Source: Caenorhabditis remanei (taxonomy: Eukaryota > Nematoda > Chromadorea > Rhabditida > Rhabditidae). From it: 64,000 nt of DNA. Made by a program: the position numbers and the translations under genes. The number at the start of each line of letters is the position of its first letter. The first letter of the stretch is position 1. Positions 40,701-52,700 of this stretch are shown here, piece after piece. Location: positions 1,497,217 to 1,561,216 of the forward strand of contig NC_071330.1 in NCBI RefSeq assembly GCF_010183535.1, written 5' to 3'. The notes under the pieces are model-generated. The model was given only the letters and a program-made list of their open reading frames with translations, searched no databases and was not told the DNA's origin.

Positions 40701-43700
40701 AATTTATGTTTTTTGGATCAATTTTCGCAAAAAAAGTTATTTTTTCAGCAAAAAATCCAACATATTTTAATTTTTGAACCGAAAAATGAAAAAAATCGTC
40801 AAATTTTGACAATTTTTAAAAACAAAAACTGCTAAATTTGTACTTTTTGGATCAATTAACACAGAAATTTTGTTAATTTTTGGAAAAAAATCACAAAAAT
40901 TTTCAAAATTTTCAGGTTTTTCCTCTTGGAAACTACGTTTTTTGCTCTTTTTCAGCGGAAATTGGTTGTTTGAAGCTAAAAAATTCTTTTTTTCAATGTT
41001 TACTCCACCAAAACTGCGAAAATCAATCATTTTCTTCAAATTTTTGAAGAAAATTGGCCTTTTCTACAGTAACATGCAGTTTTTTTTCAAAATTTTCAAG
41101 GCTTTTTGCTCAAAAAAGGGAAAATGAGAAATTTTGAGCCTAATAATAAAATAAAAACTGTTAAATTTTCAGATTTTTCTGACTAAAAACTGCAAAAATT
41201 TATGTTTTTTGGATCAATTTTCACAAAAAAGTTATTTTTTTCAGCAAAAAATCCAACATTTTTTAATTTTTGAACCGAAAAATGATGAAATCGTCAATTT
41301 TTGACAATTTTTATTTTAAAAAAACTGCTAAATTTGTACTTTTTGATCAACTGACACAGAAATTTTGTTAATATTTGGAAAAAAATCACAAAAATTTCGA
41401 AATTTTCAGGTTTTCGGGTTTAGCTGTTTTCAAAAAACTTGAGTTTCAGCAAAATCTACAAAAAATTTCAGCAAAATCTACATTTTTCGTCAAAAATTTA
41501 CAAAAACGTCCCAAAACTATTTTCAAACTTTACAAAAGCACATAAACTGCTCGATTTTCACTCAGAGAATCTCAAATATCAGCAATTTTCGGCGAAAATG
41601 TAAAAAAAATTGATTCCGATCAAAAAACTCGGGAAAATTGAGATAATTTTGAGTTTTTGATGAAATTTCGATAAAATTGTCCAATTTCTGCTTAAAAATC
41701 ATTCAATTTTCCTTTTCCAGGACTACCTCTCTGAACTAATCGATTCCCTTGTTGCCCTCTCAATTGAAATGGACACATTCGTCCGATCGGCTGAAAATGT
41801 GTTGGCGAATCGAGAGAGATTACGGGGAAAAGTTGATGATTTAATCGATTTGATTCATTATATCGGAGAGTTGTTAGAAGTGGAAGCAGTCGCCGAATCG
41901 TTGTCGGTTCTGGGTGAGTTTCAGAAATAAAAGACGATTTTTGCCTCATTTTGATGAAAAATTCTCCAGAAAAATGGTTTAAAATTCGTTTTTTTTTGTT
42001 GGTAAAAACTGTTAGCTTTGCTGCGATAAAAATTTCAAAAAATATCAGGAATTTTGAGTAGACGATCAGATTTTCAAGGTGAGTTCATCTAGACGGAAGG
42101 CGGAATTCCGCTCAGCCCTGCAATACATCTCATTTTTCAAATCTTACACTCAAAAACCCAAAATTTCAGCTTTTTTAGCAGGTATGTGCCTGGGTGGCGT
42201 TGAGCGCCTCGCATTTCTTCAAAGTGTGATGAAAAAACTCGAAAATGCGAAAAGAGAGAGTGTGAAAAAAGGAGAGACGATATCTGGCCAATCTCGCGCT
42301 GATTGGCTGATTGAAAGGGGCGGAGTCTCTCGCTGAACGCTGATTGGTCGCTTGAGATTAAGCATGAGCAATATTCGCATTTTTAGCGGAAACTAGTCCC
42401 CCTCGCCAGATATCGTCTCTCAATTCTACACACTCTCTCTTTTCGCGTTTTCGCACACTTTTGATTTTCTCAGCGCCCAAAGCGCCTCTATAGGCACATC
42501 CCTGTTTTTTAGCCTGGTTTTTAAAAAAATTCGATGAAACCGCGTTTTGAGACCGGACAGTGAGATGACCACCAGAGTTGCATGGAATTCCGACTTCCGA
42601 CTTCCAACTTCCGGATAAGGAAATTCACTTCCATGCAACTCTGATGACCATCAGTGATGTGCGGAATGGAAATCGGGAATTCCGAAATTTCCGATTTTTT
42701 CGGAACTTTTTTGGAAAAAATTCCGATTTCCGAGAAATATTTTCGGAAAAACTTTTATTTCGAAATTTCAAAAAGAAATTTGTGCGGAATCAAAAGAAAT
42801 TGCTCCAAACCCAACGTGAACTGTGCCAAAACGTCACATTTGTGTCAAAATTTATAAAAATTTATTAGTTTTTACTGCATATTTATTGATTTTGACTATG
42901 AAATGTTTGAAAAACCGAGTTTCCGGAATTTCCGAATTCCTGAGAAGAATAATTTGGGAAATATTCTAAATTTTCAGCTCCGCACATTCCTGAGTGAGAT
43001 CAGTGTGTGCTTACCGATAATTACTTATCGGTAAATGCCCTTTTCGGTAAATTACCGGTAAATTACCGGTAAATTTTTACCGAAAATTTACCGGTAATTT
43101 ACCGGTATTTACCGAATTTACCGGTAATTTACCGGTAAATTTGGCGAGATTTTACCGGTAATTACCGGTAAATTTGGCGAGATTTTACCGGTAATTACCG
43201 GTAAATTCGGTAAATACCGGTAAATTACCGGTAAATTTCGGTAAATTAAACAAGGCGCGGAGCGTTATTTCGGAGCATCGTTGTTTTTATAATAGAGATA
43301 AATTCGACTCCGGAACATCTCGAAACCGGACATTTCGAAACCGGTAAAACGCGTATAAATTTTACTCTAGAAAAGAGGTAATATTATGATTCCGAGGGTC
43401 CGGGGTTCGACGCCGGGCCTGGCAAAACTTTTTTGTATTCCGTGTTTGACCTTCTGGTACAAATCTAACAATCAGGGCTCGATTCCCACTGGTGGCAAAA
43501 CTTTTTTGTTTTTTGTTTTTAGCCTTTTGGTACCAATCTGAAGACCAATGTTCGATCCCCACTGCAGATAAAATATTCTTGCTTTTTATTTTTTGTGTTT
43601 TGGTGTTAGTCTACGGTCGAGGGATCGACTTCGGATGTTGGCAAAATTTTTTTTGATTTTGTTATCTTAACAAAAAATCGGCATCTAAAAACGCCTGATT

Positions 43701-46700
43701 TAAAGAAAACATGAGTGAATGGTTTCATCGTGATATGTTTCTTATTTTTGAGATGTCCGTTTTTTGTTAAGATAAAAAAATAAATTTTAAAAAATTTTGC
43801 CAACATCCGAAGTCGATTCCTCGACCGTAGACTAACACCAAAACACAAAAAATAAAAAGCAAGAATATTTTATCTGCAGTGGGGATCGAACATTGGTCTT
43901 CAGATTGGTACCAAAAGGCTAAAAATAAAAAACAAAAAAGTTTTGCCACCAGTGGGGATCGAGCCCTGATTGTTAGATTCGTACCGAAAGGTCAAACACG
44001 AAATACAAAAAAGTTTTGCCAGGCCCGGCGTCGAACCTATAAATTCAGAACTATTGACTTTTTACCGAAATTTACCGGTAATTTACCGGTAAATAGCCGT
44101 TTCGGTAAATATTTTCGGTAAAAATTTACCGGTAAATTACCGGTAAATATTTACCGAAATTTACCGATAAATTTACCGGTAATTTACCGGTAAATTTACC
44201 GGTAATTTACCGGTAAATTTCGGTAAAAATTTACCGGTAACTTTACCGGTAATTTACCGGTAAATTTACCGGTAAATTTCGGTAAATTTTTACCGGAACG
44301 TTCCGGAAATTCACACTGAGTGAGATTACCACCGTTCGAGCAAAAAAAACCTAATTTTTAATGTAAATCTTATCGAAAAACGGTTGTTTGAGATTTTCAG
44401 CGATGTTTATTCAAAATATTTCATATTTTTGTCTTTTTTCTACCCAAAAACCCGTACTTGCAAATTTACGGCCCGGCCTGGCAAGGCCCGAAGGCCCGGG
44501 CCGGTAGAGAATTTTCAAGGCCCAATTTTTTGAATTTTTTTAAAATTTCATATTAAAAATTTCAATTTTTTTGATGCATAACTAGCTTTTGATTGAATTC
44601 TGAAGTATAGTTAAAAATTCGACAATTTTATGAAAAAATTCAAAAAATTTCAAAATTTCAGTTCAAATTTTTCAGCCGGGCCGTTGCAAGTATGCAAAAA
44701 CCCGATTTTCAGCCTGAAATCCCATCCAAATTCCCCATTTTTCAGTGACCACTCGCTACCTATCCCCCCTCCTCCTCTCAAGTATTTCCCCCCGTCGAGA
44801 CAATCATTCCCTCCTGCTCACTCCAGTCTCCGCCCTCTTCTTCTTCTCAGAATTCCTTCTCGTCGTCCGTCATCACGAAACAATTCACACATTCTTATCA
44901 TCATTTCTCTTCGATAATCAGAAGACTCTGATGACTCATTGGATTCGAAACGAACAGAACTTCTATTTGGAGCCAATGTCCATGTCGTCACCTGTTACAG
45001 AGAATGTGGTGGATCAGGATTGGTAAGGGATCTTGGCTGAAATTCTGTGGAAAAAAAGAGGAAAAAATTCAGGAAAATTCCCAAAAAACGCGAATTTTCA
45101 GCCAAAGTTTTGCCTGGCCGAACTTTTTCAGTTCGGATTTCTAGGCCAGAACGTTGATTTTTGGTGAACTGGCGCACCTTTAGCGCGTTTCAGAGCTTTG
45201 AAGAATCCGAGGCCACGCCCACTTTTTGCATTTTCTGGCGGTAAATTCCAACGAATTTCTAAATAACTGGCGCGCCTTTGGCGCATATAATGTAATTTTA
45301 TTGCTTTAGGCTCCGCCCACATTAGGCGCCGTCCCCCCCAATTTTCTGCAATTTTTGGTTAACTGGTGCACCTCTGACGCGTTTCAGATCTTTATTAGGC
45401 TCCGCCCACTTTTTGCATTTGTCCGAAAATGGAGTTTTCAAGCGATAATTCTTTTTGGTTGTCTGGCGTACCGTCGACGCTTTTTTACTTATACCGTTTT
45501 TTTTTTTCAAAAACTGCAATAATGCCAATTCCAACAAGATTTTGAAGAAATGGCCTAGAAACCCAAACAGAAAAAGTTAGGCCAAGTAATTTTTCGTCGT
45601 TTTTCCGACTGAACATTTGCGTTTTTTGACTAAAAGTGTCCGAACTTTTTCAGTTCGGACAGCCGAAGTGGAAGAGTTTTGCTGACCTAGAAACCCTAAC
45701 AAGAAAAAGTTAGGCGCCGCACCAATTTCAACCAATTTCATGACTTAAAATTCGCGTTTTTGGAACATTTGAATTTTTTTGAATTTCCCAAAAAACGAGA
45801 ATTTTCAGCTGAAAAATGGTCAAAATTGGTCTGGCCTAACCTTTTCTGCTCGGACAGTCAACGTGGAAGAACTTTCGCAATTGCTGGCCTAGAAACCCAA
45901 ACAGGAAAAGTTAGGCCAGATCAATTATCATCATTTTTCCGACTGAAAATTTGGGTTTTTAGGAATTTTTACACAGAAATTCCTATACTTTTCTAAACAT
46001 TTTGAGTTCAAGCTAATCCCCAGATTACCGTAATCCTCTTTCAGCGATTGCGATTGTTCCGGCCTAGAAACCCAAACAGAAAAAGTTAGGCCGCACCAAT
46101 TTCAACCATTTTTCCGACTTAAAATTCGCGTTTTTTCGAGAATTTTTCACATATTTAAAGGAAAAATTAGGTATTTTTCAGTGCGTTCTTCGATAACCTA
46201 CTGGAAGCATTCGAAACGTGCCAAACAGATGATTCGAGATCGTTCTACGGATTGATGCTGATTTATTCAATGTTTCAGAATAAAGGTAGGTAATAGAAGT
46301 GGTGAGAAATTCGAAAATTTTAAAGGAGGTGAGAATTCAAAAAAAAAATTCGCTCAAAGTTCAGTAAGTGATTGTTCTGTGGGTCCCGAACTCATGACCG
46401 AACGCGCATGAGTACAAAACGGCAACCGGCTGAGCTACACGGTCGAGAACGCTACCGCCCACTCGGGGTTCTGATAAATGTGGGGTGCCACTCAATCACA
46501 ATTTCGATCACAATTTTTGGCGTTCTCACCTCCTTTAAGCACAAAACTGAAAATATACCGTTTTAAAAAGTATATATATATATATATATAAACACGTATT
46601 TTTCCATTCTACAACCATCCACTCTACAGACAGTAAGTTATATAAATATTGTGAAGTTGACGTTTTGTCTCTCTTTTCTTTTATTATTATATGTCGGCTA

Positions 46701-49700
46701 TATCTATCGGAATGCATAATTGATTCATTTGAGTTTTGCATGCGCGATTTCTGTCTATTCTATAGAAAAGAAGCCCGGGGAAATTCTGGGCTCCTAGCTT
46801 AAGATTGCATGTTTTTATACCTGGTTTAGATCTCAGGCTAGTTCTCTAAGAAATTCCTCCGTTTGATATCGAAAATTGTAGAATTTTAGTCCAAAAGTAT
46901 GTTCGGTACTCTATCAGTCGGAAGTTATTCTGAAACAGAAGGAAGGTGAACTGGATCCTGCGGCCTAACTGTTTCATGCCTTTTCTATTTTTCTGGCAGT
47001 GGACTCGTAAATCTCTCGAGACTTTGGCGTCGAGGAATCAGGCTCGAATATTCTGTTAACCGTTAAATTTGGTAATTATGAATAGAATATAAGTTTGATT
47101 CTGCCGTAGACCTTCCTGAAAACCATACTTTCAACGGGTCGGGCCGGGTCGGACCGTGACGAGAATTTCCAAAGCCCAGCCCGGCCCGGCTGAAGCTATT
47201 TGAGTGTAAGATGAAGTCGTCATTAGTTAGAGATCTTTCTGAATAACAGAACGGGATATTATAACGGCTTAGATTCGAGCACATTCAAACTGTTAGAAAC
47301 TTTATAATCCCAGTAACTCAAGGAGTTCTCTTTGTATGAATTACGGTTTTCTTGCAATATTCTTTCCTGGATTTGCATTTACATCGTTAACATGTCAGAT
47401 CAAAGTGTCACATTATTCCCTTGTCAGAAAACTTTGCTCTGAGCTAACGATGTAAATGCGAATCCGGAAAAGCATTTTTGCAAGAAAACTGTAATTCTTT
47501 ATAAGAGAACTTCTTGAATTAATGGGATTATAAGGTTTCTAACAGTTCGAATGTTCTCAAATGCTATGACGACTTCACCTAACACTATAATAGCATCAAG
47601 CCAAAACCCACCACATTCTGAGGAAATACGTAGCTTCTGTAACAATAGTTTGCATCTCGCCCGATTTCCAGCCTTACTCTCTGATTCCTATATATATATG
47701 TGACTGCTTGAATTAAAGCGATTCTGATTCAGCCTCCATGACTTTCTGCTCCATTTCAACCCCCTATACCTAAGTTTTTTCTCCCGTTTCCAGCTGATGT
47801 TGGAGAACTTCTATCGGCCGCCCATTTCCCAGTCCTCATGAGAGAAACTTCCAATCCGTCAGCAACTACTGGATCCCTGGCTCAACAGACTCTCGCACGT
47901 CTTCGGATATCATCCACGTCTTCTATCACGAAACGAACACGGGCGGTGACAGAAATTGGAGTGGAAGCGACGGAAGAGGATGAGATATTTCATGATGTAC
48001 CTGAGGAGCAGAATATGGTGATTCTATGGGGAAAAAATGGATAAAGTTTTGGGAAAAATGCATGAAAAATCAGTAGAAAATGTATAAAAATCACTGGAAT
48101 ATGACCAAAAACTGATTTTCAGGAAGAGTTGGTTGATGATGTATTGTTTGATACTGAAAACTCATCATATGCTTTGCAAGATGTGAGTAATACCGGAAAA
48201 ATGAATATTTAAGTATGAAAATTGAGCGATTCCATGTGAATTTGATGAAAAATAACGGTTTTTGATCAAAAATCCCATTAAAACCCTTCAAAATCTAGCC
48301 AAATTTATAGTTTGTAGTGTAAAAGCGGCTGAAAATTACTGATCATCCTGTTAGAAATGTCAAAAACTTCCTTCTTTCGTTGCAAAAAGTCAGAAAATAT
48401 AGAAAATTGACTGAAAAATTGAGTTTTTATCATGAAAATCACTGAAAATCGAAAATTTCGCTTTAAAAATGCTCAAAATTAAACTGAAAATCTACCTGAA
48501 ACTGTCGAAAAATGAACTAAATTGAAGTTTTTTAAATGAAAATCAAGAAAAAGTGAAATTTTTATCATAAAATTTACTAAAAATTATGAAAAATCTGAAA
48601 TTTTCTCATAAAATTTAGTGAAATTCAACATTTTAGAACCGGGAATTTATGATTTTTGCCTGAAAAAAACTAGGAACAATGGAAAAGTTGCAGAAATCGA
48701 ATCGACACAATTTTTATATAAAAATTATTAAAAATAGCTGAAAAGAGCTAAAATTTAATCTGGAAACCGAGTTTCTCTCATAAAAATTGATGTTTTATGC
48801 CAATTTTTATCGAAAAATCTATGAAAACTTACATTTTTCATTCAAAAATTATCTAAAAATCCACCAGAAACCTTATCTTAAGTTTTAGACCACAAGTGAC
48901 AGAAATTTTGAGTTTTATCATGAAAATTCACTGAAAATCGAGCATTTTGTAACTGAAAATGCTCAAAATTGACTGAAAATCAAGAAAAATCTGAAATTTT
49001 CTCATAAAATTTAGTGAAAATTCACATTTTTGAACCGAAAATTTATGATCTCTAGCTAACAACTTTATTGAAATTGGTGAAAATAGCTGAAAATAGCTGA
49101 AATTTACTCTGAAAACCGAGTTTTTCTCATAAAAAATGACTTCAAATCTCAAAATTTTTGTCAATTTTCATCGAAAAATCTATGAAAAATTCATTCAAAA
49201 ATTATCTAAAAATCCACTCAGAAATCTCATTCTCTCCTCCATTTCCAGCCCGAAGAAACGTCTCGTTCCCGTTTCCAATCAGCTGCCGATGAACTCCCCG
49301 TCCCGACGTCATCTGAATCCCTTCCGACGTCTTCTGGTCTAGATTCTCGACTATTTGATGCCCTCTCATCTATAATTCGAGCAGTTGGAACAGATGATAA
49401 TCGGATTCGACCGATTACTCTGGAATTGGCGTGTCTTGTGATACGACAGATTTTGATGACAGTGGATGATGAGAAGGTGAGCGGGATTTCTGGAATTTGA
49501 CTGAAAATTCGAGGAAATTAGTGAAAAATAGCCCAAAAACCGGCTAAAAATTGTAGAATTTCGGGTAGAAATACCTCAAAATAATCATGTTGTCTGAAAT
49601 TTTGTTAAAATTTATCAAAATTTCAATGAACCACTCAATTTTGACTGAAAATTCGAGGAAATCAGGGAAAAATAGGCCAAAAAACCGCTGAAAATGATAG

Positions 49701-52700
49701 AACGTCGTGTAGAAATGACCCGAAAATGATAATTTCAGTTTTAATGCTGAAATTTGGATTAAGAATAGGTATTTTCACTGAAAATGATCGAATTTTGCCG
49801 GAAATTTCATTAAAGTTCATCAAATTTGGAATAAATTGCTCAATTTTGACTGAAAATTCGAGGAAATTGGTCAAAAACAGGCCAAAATTCGCTAAAAATG
49901 ATAGAATTTCGGTTAGAAATTACCTCTAAATGCTTAATTTCTTTTAAACATTGTTAAATTTTCACTGAACATTGTCGAAATTTGCCGGAAAATTCATTAA
50001 AGTTCATCAAATTTGCAATAAATTGCTCAATTTTGACTGAAAATTCGAGAAAATTAGTCAAAAACAGGCCAAAAATCGCTAAAAATGATAGAAATTAGGT
50101 TAGAAATTACCACTAAATCCTTAATTTCTTTAAAAAATTCTTACATTTTCACCGAAAATGGTCAAATTTTGTCTGAATTTTCAGTAAAATCCATCAAATT
50201 TTTAATTGAATCTCCGAATTTTGACTGAAATTTTGAAAAAATCTGTCAAAAATACCCCAAAAACCGTCTAACATATCAAAATTTCGGCTAGAAATGATCT
50301 CAAAATACACATTTTGTCTGAAATTTTAATAAAAATTCGTCAGATTTTTCAAAAGTTGCCGGATTTTGGCTGAAAATTCTTTCAGAATCCTTCAAAATTC
50401 CTTCAAAATTCCCCTAAAAACCTGCAAGAGTTATGAATTTTGACTGAAATGTTGAGAAAAACTGTGAAAAATAGGCCAAAAACTGCTAAAAATGGTCGAA
50501 TTTTGTCTGAAATTACATAAGAATCTATCAAATTTTCTGAAAATTGCACAATTTTGACTGAAAATTTTTTCAAAATTCATCAAAATTTCCTAAAATTCCC
50601 ATTTCCAGGTTCACACAAATCTCACAAAACTGTGCTCGGAAGTTCGTCTGAAACTGCTAGGATGCATAGGACAATATGTGAATGGAGAGAATCTATTTCT
50701 GGAATGGTTTGAGGATGAATACGCTGAATTTGAGGTGAGAGAGAGAACGGACATCTGGATGGACGGATAGACAGACAGATTTATTTTGAAAACTTATTTA
50801 AAAAACAGTTTATTCGAAGATTATAATCCCACATACTCAAAGCCCCGCCCCTTTTGTCCTACAGTATCCCATAGGGGATGGCGGAACCCGTGAGAAGTGG
50901 GTAGAAGTGGGTGGAGCCAAGAAGTCTGTTAAAAAGCGTCGAAGCCACGCCAGACAACCCAAGAAAAATTATCGCTTGAAGCCTCCTATTTCCGGGAAAA
51001 ATGAAAAGAGTGGGCGGAGCCTAATAAAGCTCTGAAACGCGCCAAAGGTGCACCAGTTGACCAAAAATTGCAGAAAATGGGGGGGGGGCGGAGCCTAAAA
51101 CAATAAAATTACATTTTATGCGCCAAAGGCGCGCCAGTTCTTCAGAAATTCGTTGGAATTTACCGCCAGAAAATATTAAAAGTGGGCGGGGCCTCGGATT
51201 CTTTAAAGCTATGAAACGCGCCAAAGGTGCCCCAGTTTACCAGAAATACGCCCATTTTTTGGAAAAAAAGGGGCGTGACCTAAAAGTGGGCGGGGCCTCG
51301 GATTCTTTGAAGTTCTGAAATGCGCCAAAGGTGCACCAGATTTCCAAAAATCGCAGAAGAAATACGCCCATTTTTGATTTTTTTGGAAAAAGGGGCCGTC
51401 CTAAAAGTGGGCGGAGCCTAAAGCAATAAAATTACATTATGTGCGCCAAAGGCGCGCCAGTTCTTCAGAAATTCGGTGGAATTTACCGCCAGAAAATGAC
51501 AAAAGTAGGCGGGGCCTCGGATTCTTTAAAGCTATGAAACGCGCCAAAGGTGCACCAGTTTACCAGAAATACGCCCATTTTTTATTTTTTTTGGAAAAAG
51601 GGGGCGTGACTTAAAAGTGGGCGGAGCCTAAACCTGTTTTTCTCACCAAAATCTCGATTTGATGGCCGCCCTCCAGACCACACCCATTTCTGAAGTTATG
51701 CTTTTGGTAAATAAATGGGCGTGGCCTAAAAATGGGCGGAACCTTAAAAAATGGGCGGAGCCTAAATATGAAAAGAATGGGCGGAGCCTTTAAATATCTG
51801 AAACGCGTCAAAGGTGCACCAGTTCACTAGAAGGATACGCCCATTTTCGATTTTTTGGAAAAAAGGGGCGTGATCTAAAAGTGGGCGGAGCCTACACCTG
51901 TTTTCTTACCAAAGCCTTCTCACCCTTCCAGGTCACGCCCATTTTCTGAATTTTTTTTTTTTGAAAAATAAAGTGGGCGGAGCCTAAAAGATACTGTGTA
52001 CACTCTTTATGCCGATTTTTCCAGGTAAATCACGTGAATTTCGATATAATCGGCTACGAGATGCTCCTCCCACCCGCGGCCACGCCCCTTTCCAATCTTG
52101 TGCTCCACAAACGACTGCCCAGTGGATTCGAGGAACGACTCAGAACTGTATGTCGTTATATATATATATATTATTTATGAGTTTTCTGAAAAGTAATATA
52201 TATTTCAGCAAATAATATTCTATCTACATATCCGAAAACTCGAGAGAGATTTGACGGGAGAAGGGGATACGGAACTACCGGTGAGAGTGTTCAATTCGGA
52301 ACAAGAACCTGTGGCAGTGGGAGATTGTATCAATTTGCGTAAGTTTTTGAGGGGAGTGGGGGACATCTGGAGAGCTGGAAACACAGACAGATGCTTGAAA
52401 ATTGCAAAAATTGGAAAATCCGGATACCAGGACACACAGACAGACTACCAGAGTAGCAGAAATCCGGACATACAGACAGACGTCTGGACATTCAGACACA
52501 CAGGTAGAAAACAATGTCCGGACATCTGGATACCACGATTTCGAACAGGCAGAGAGCCGGAAGCAAAAAATTCGAAAATACGGACATCCGGACACTAGGA
52601 AACACAGATAGACAACAAAGCCAGCGGAAATCCGGACGAACAGACATATAACTGGAATTTTGGATGTTAGGCTCCGCCCACATTTAGGTCACGTCCCTTC

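Larger units (their letters stand above)
41914..44745 (+). other. gop-1 intron 4, a nest of transposons
   Basis: Contains the right end of a GGAAGGC element (about 42093-42118), then elements at 42179-42504, 42573-42643, 42652-42992, 43001-44318 and 44453-44694, almost end to end. Confidence 0.85.
46286..47793 (+). other. gop-1 intron 6
   Basis: Holds the tRNA-like TIR element (46322-46536), a (TA)n run (46569-46590), a partial GGGCCG element (about 47123-47197) and a foldback (47209-47580). The stretch 46600-47100 shows nothing I recognise. Confidence 0.7.

Noticed and set aside
43362..44121. Matching open frames on both strands (IEHWSSDWYQKAKNKKQKS)
   Set aside because: Both derive from the inverted tRNA-sized repeat array, not from a protein gene.
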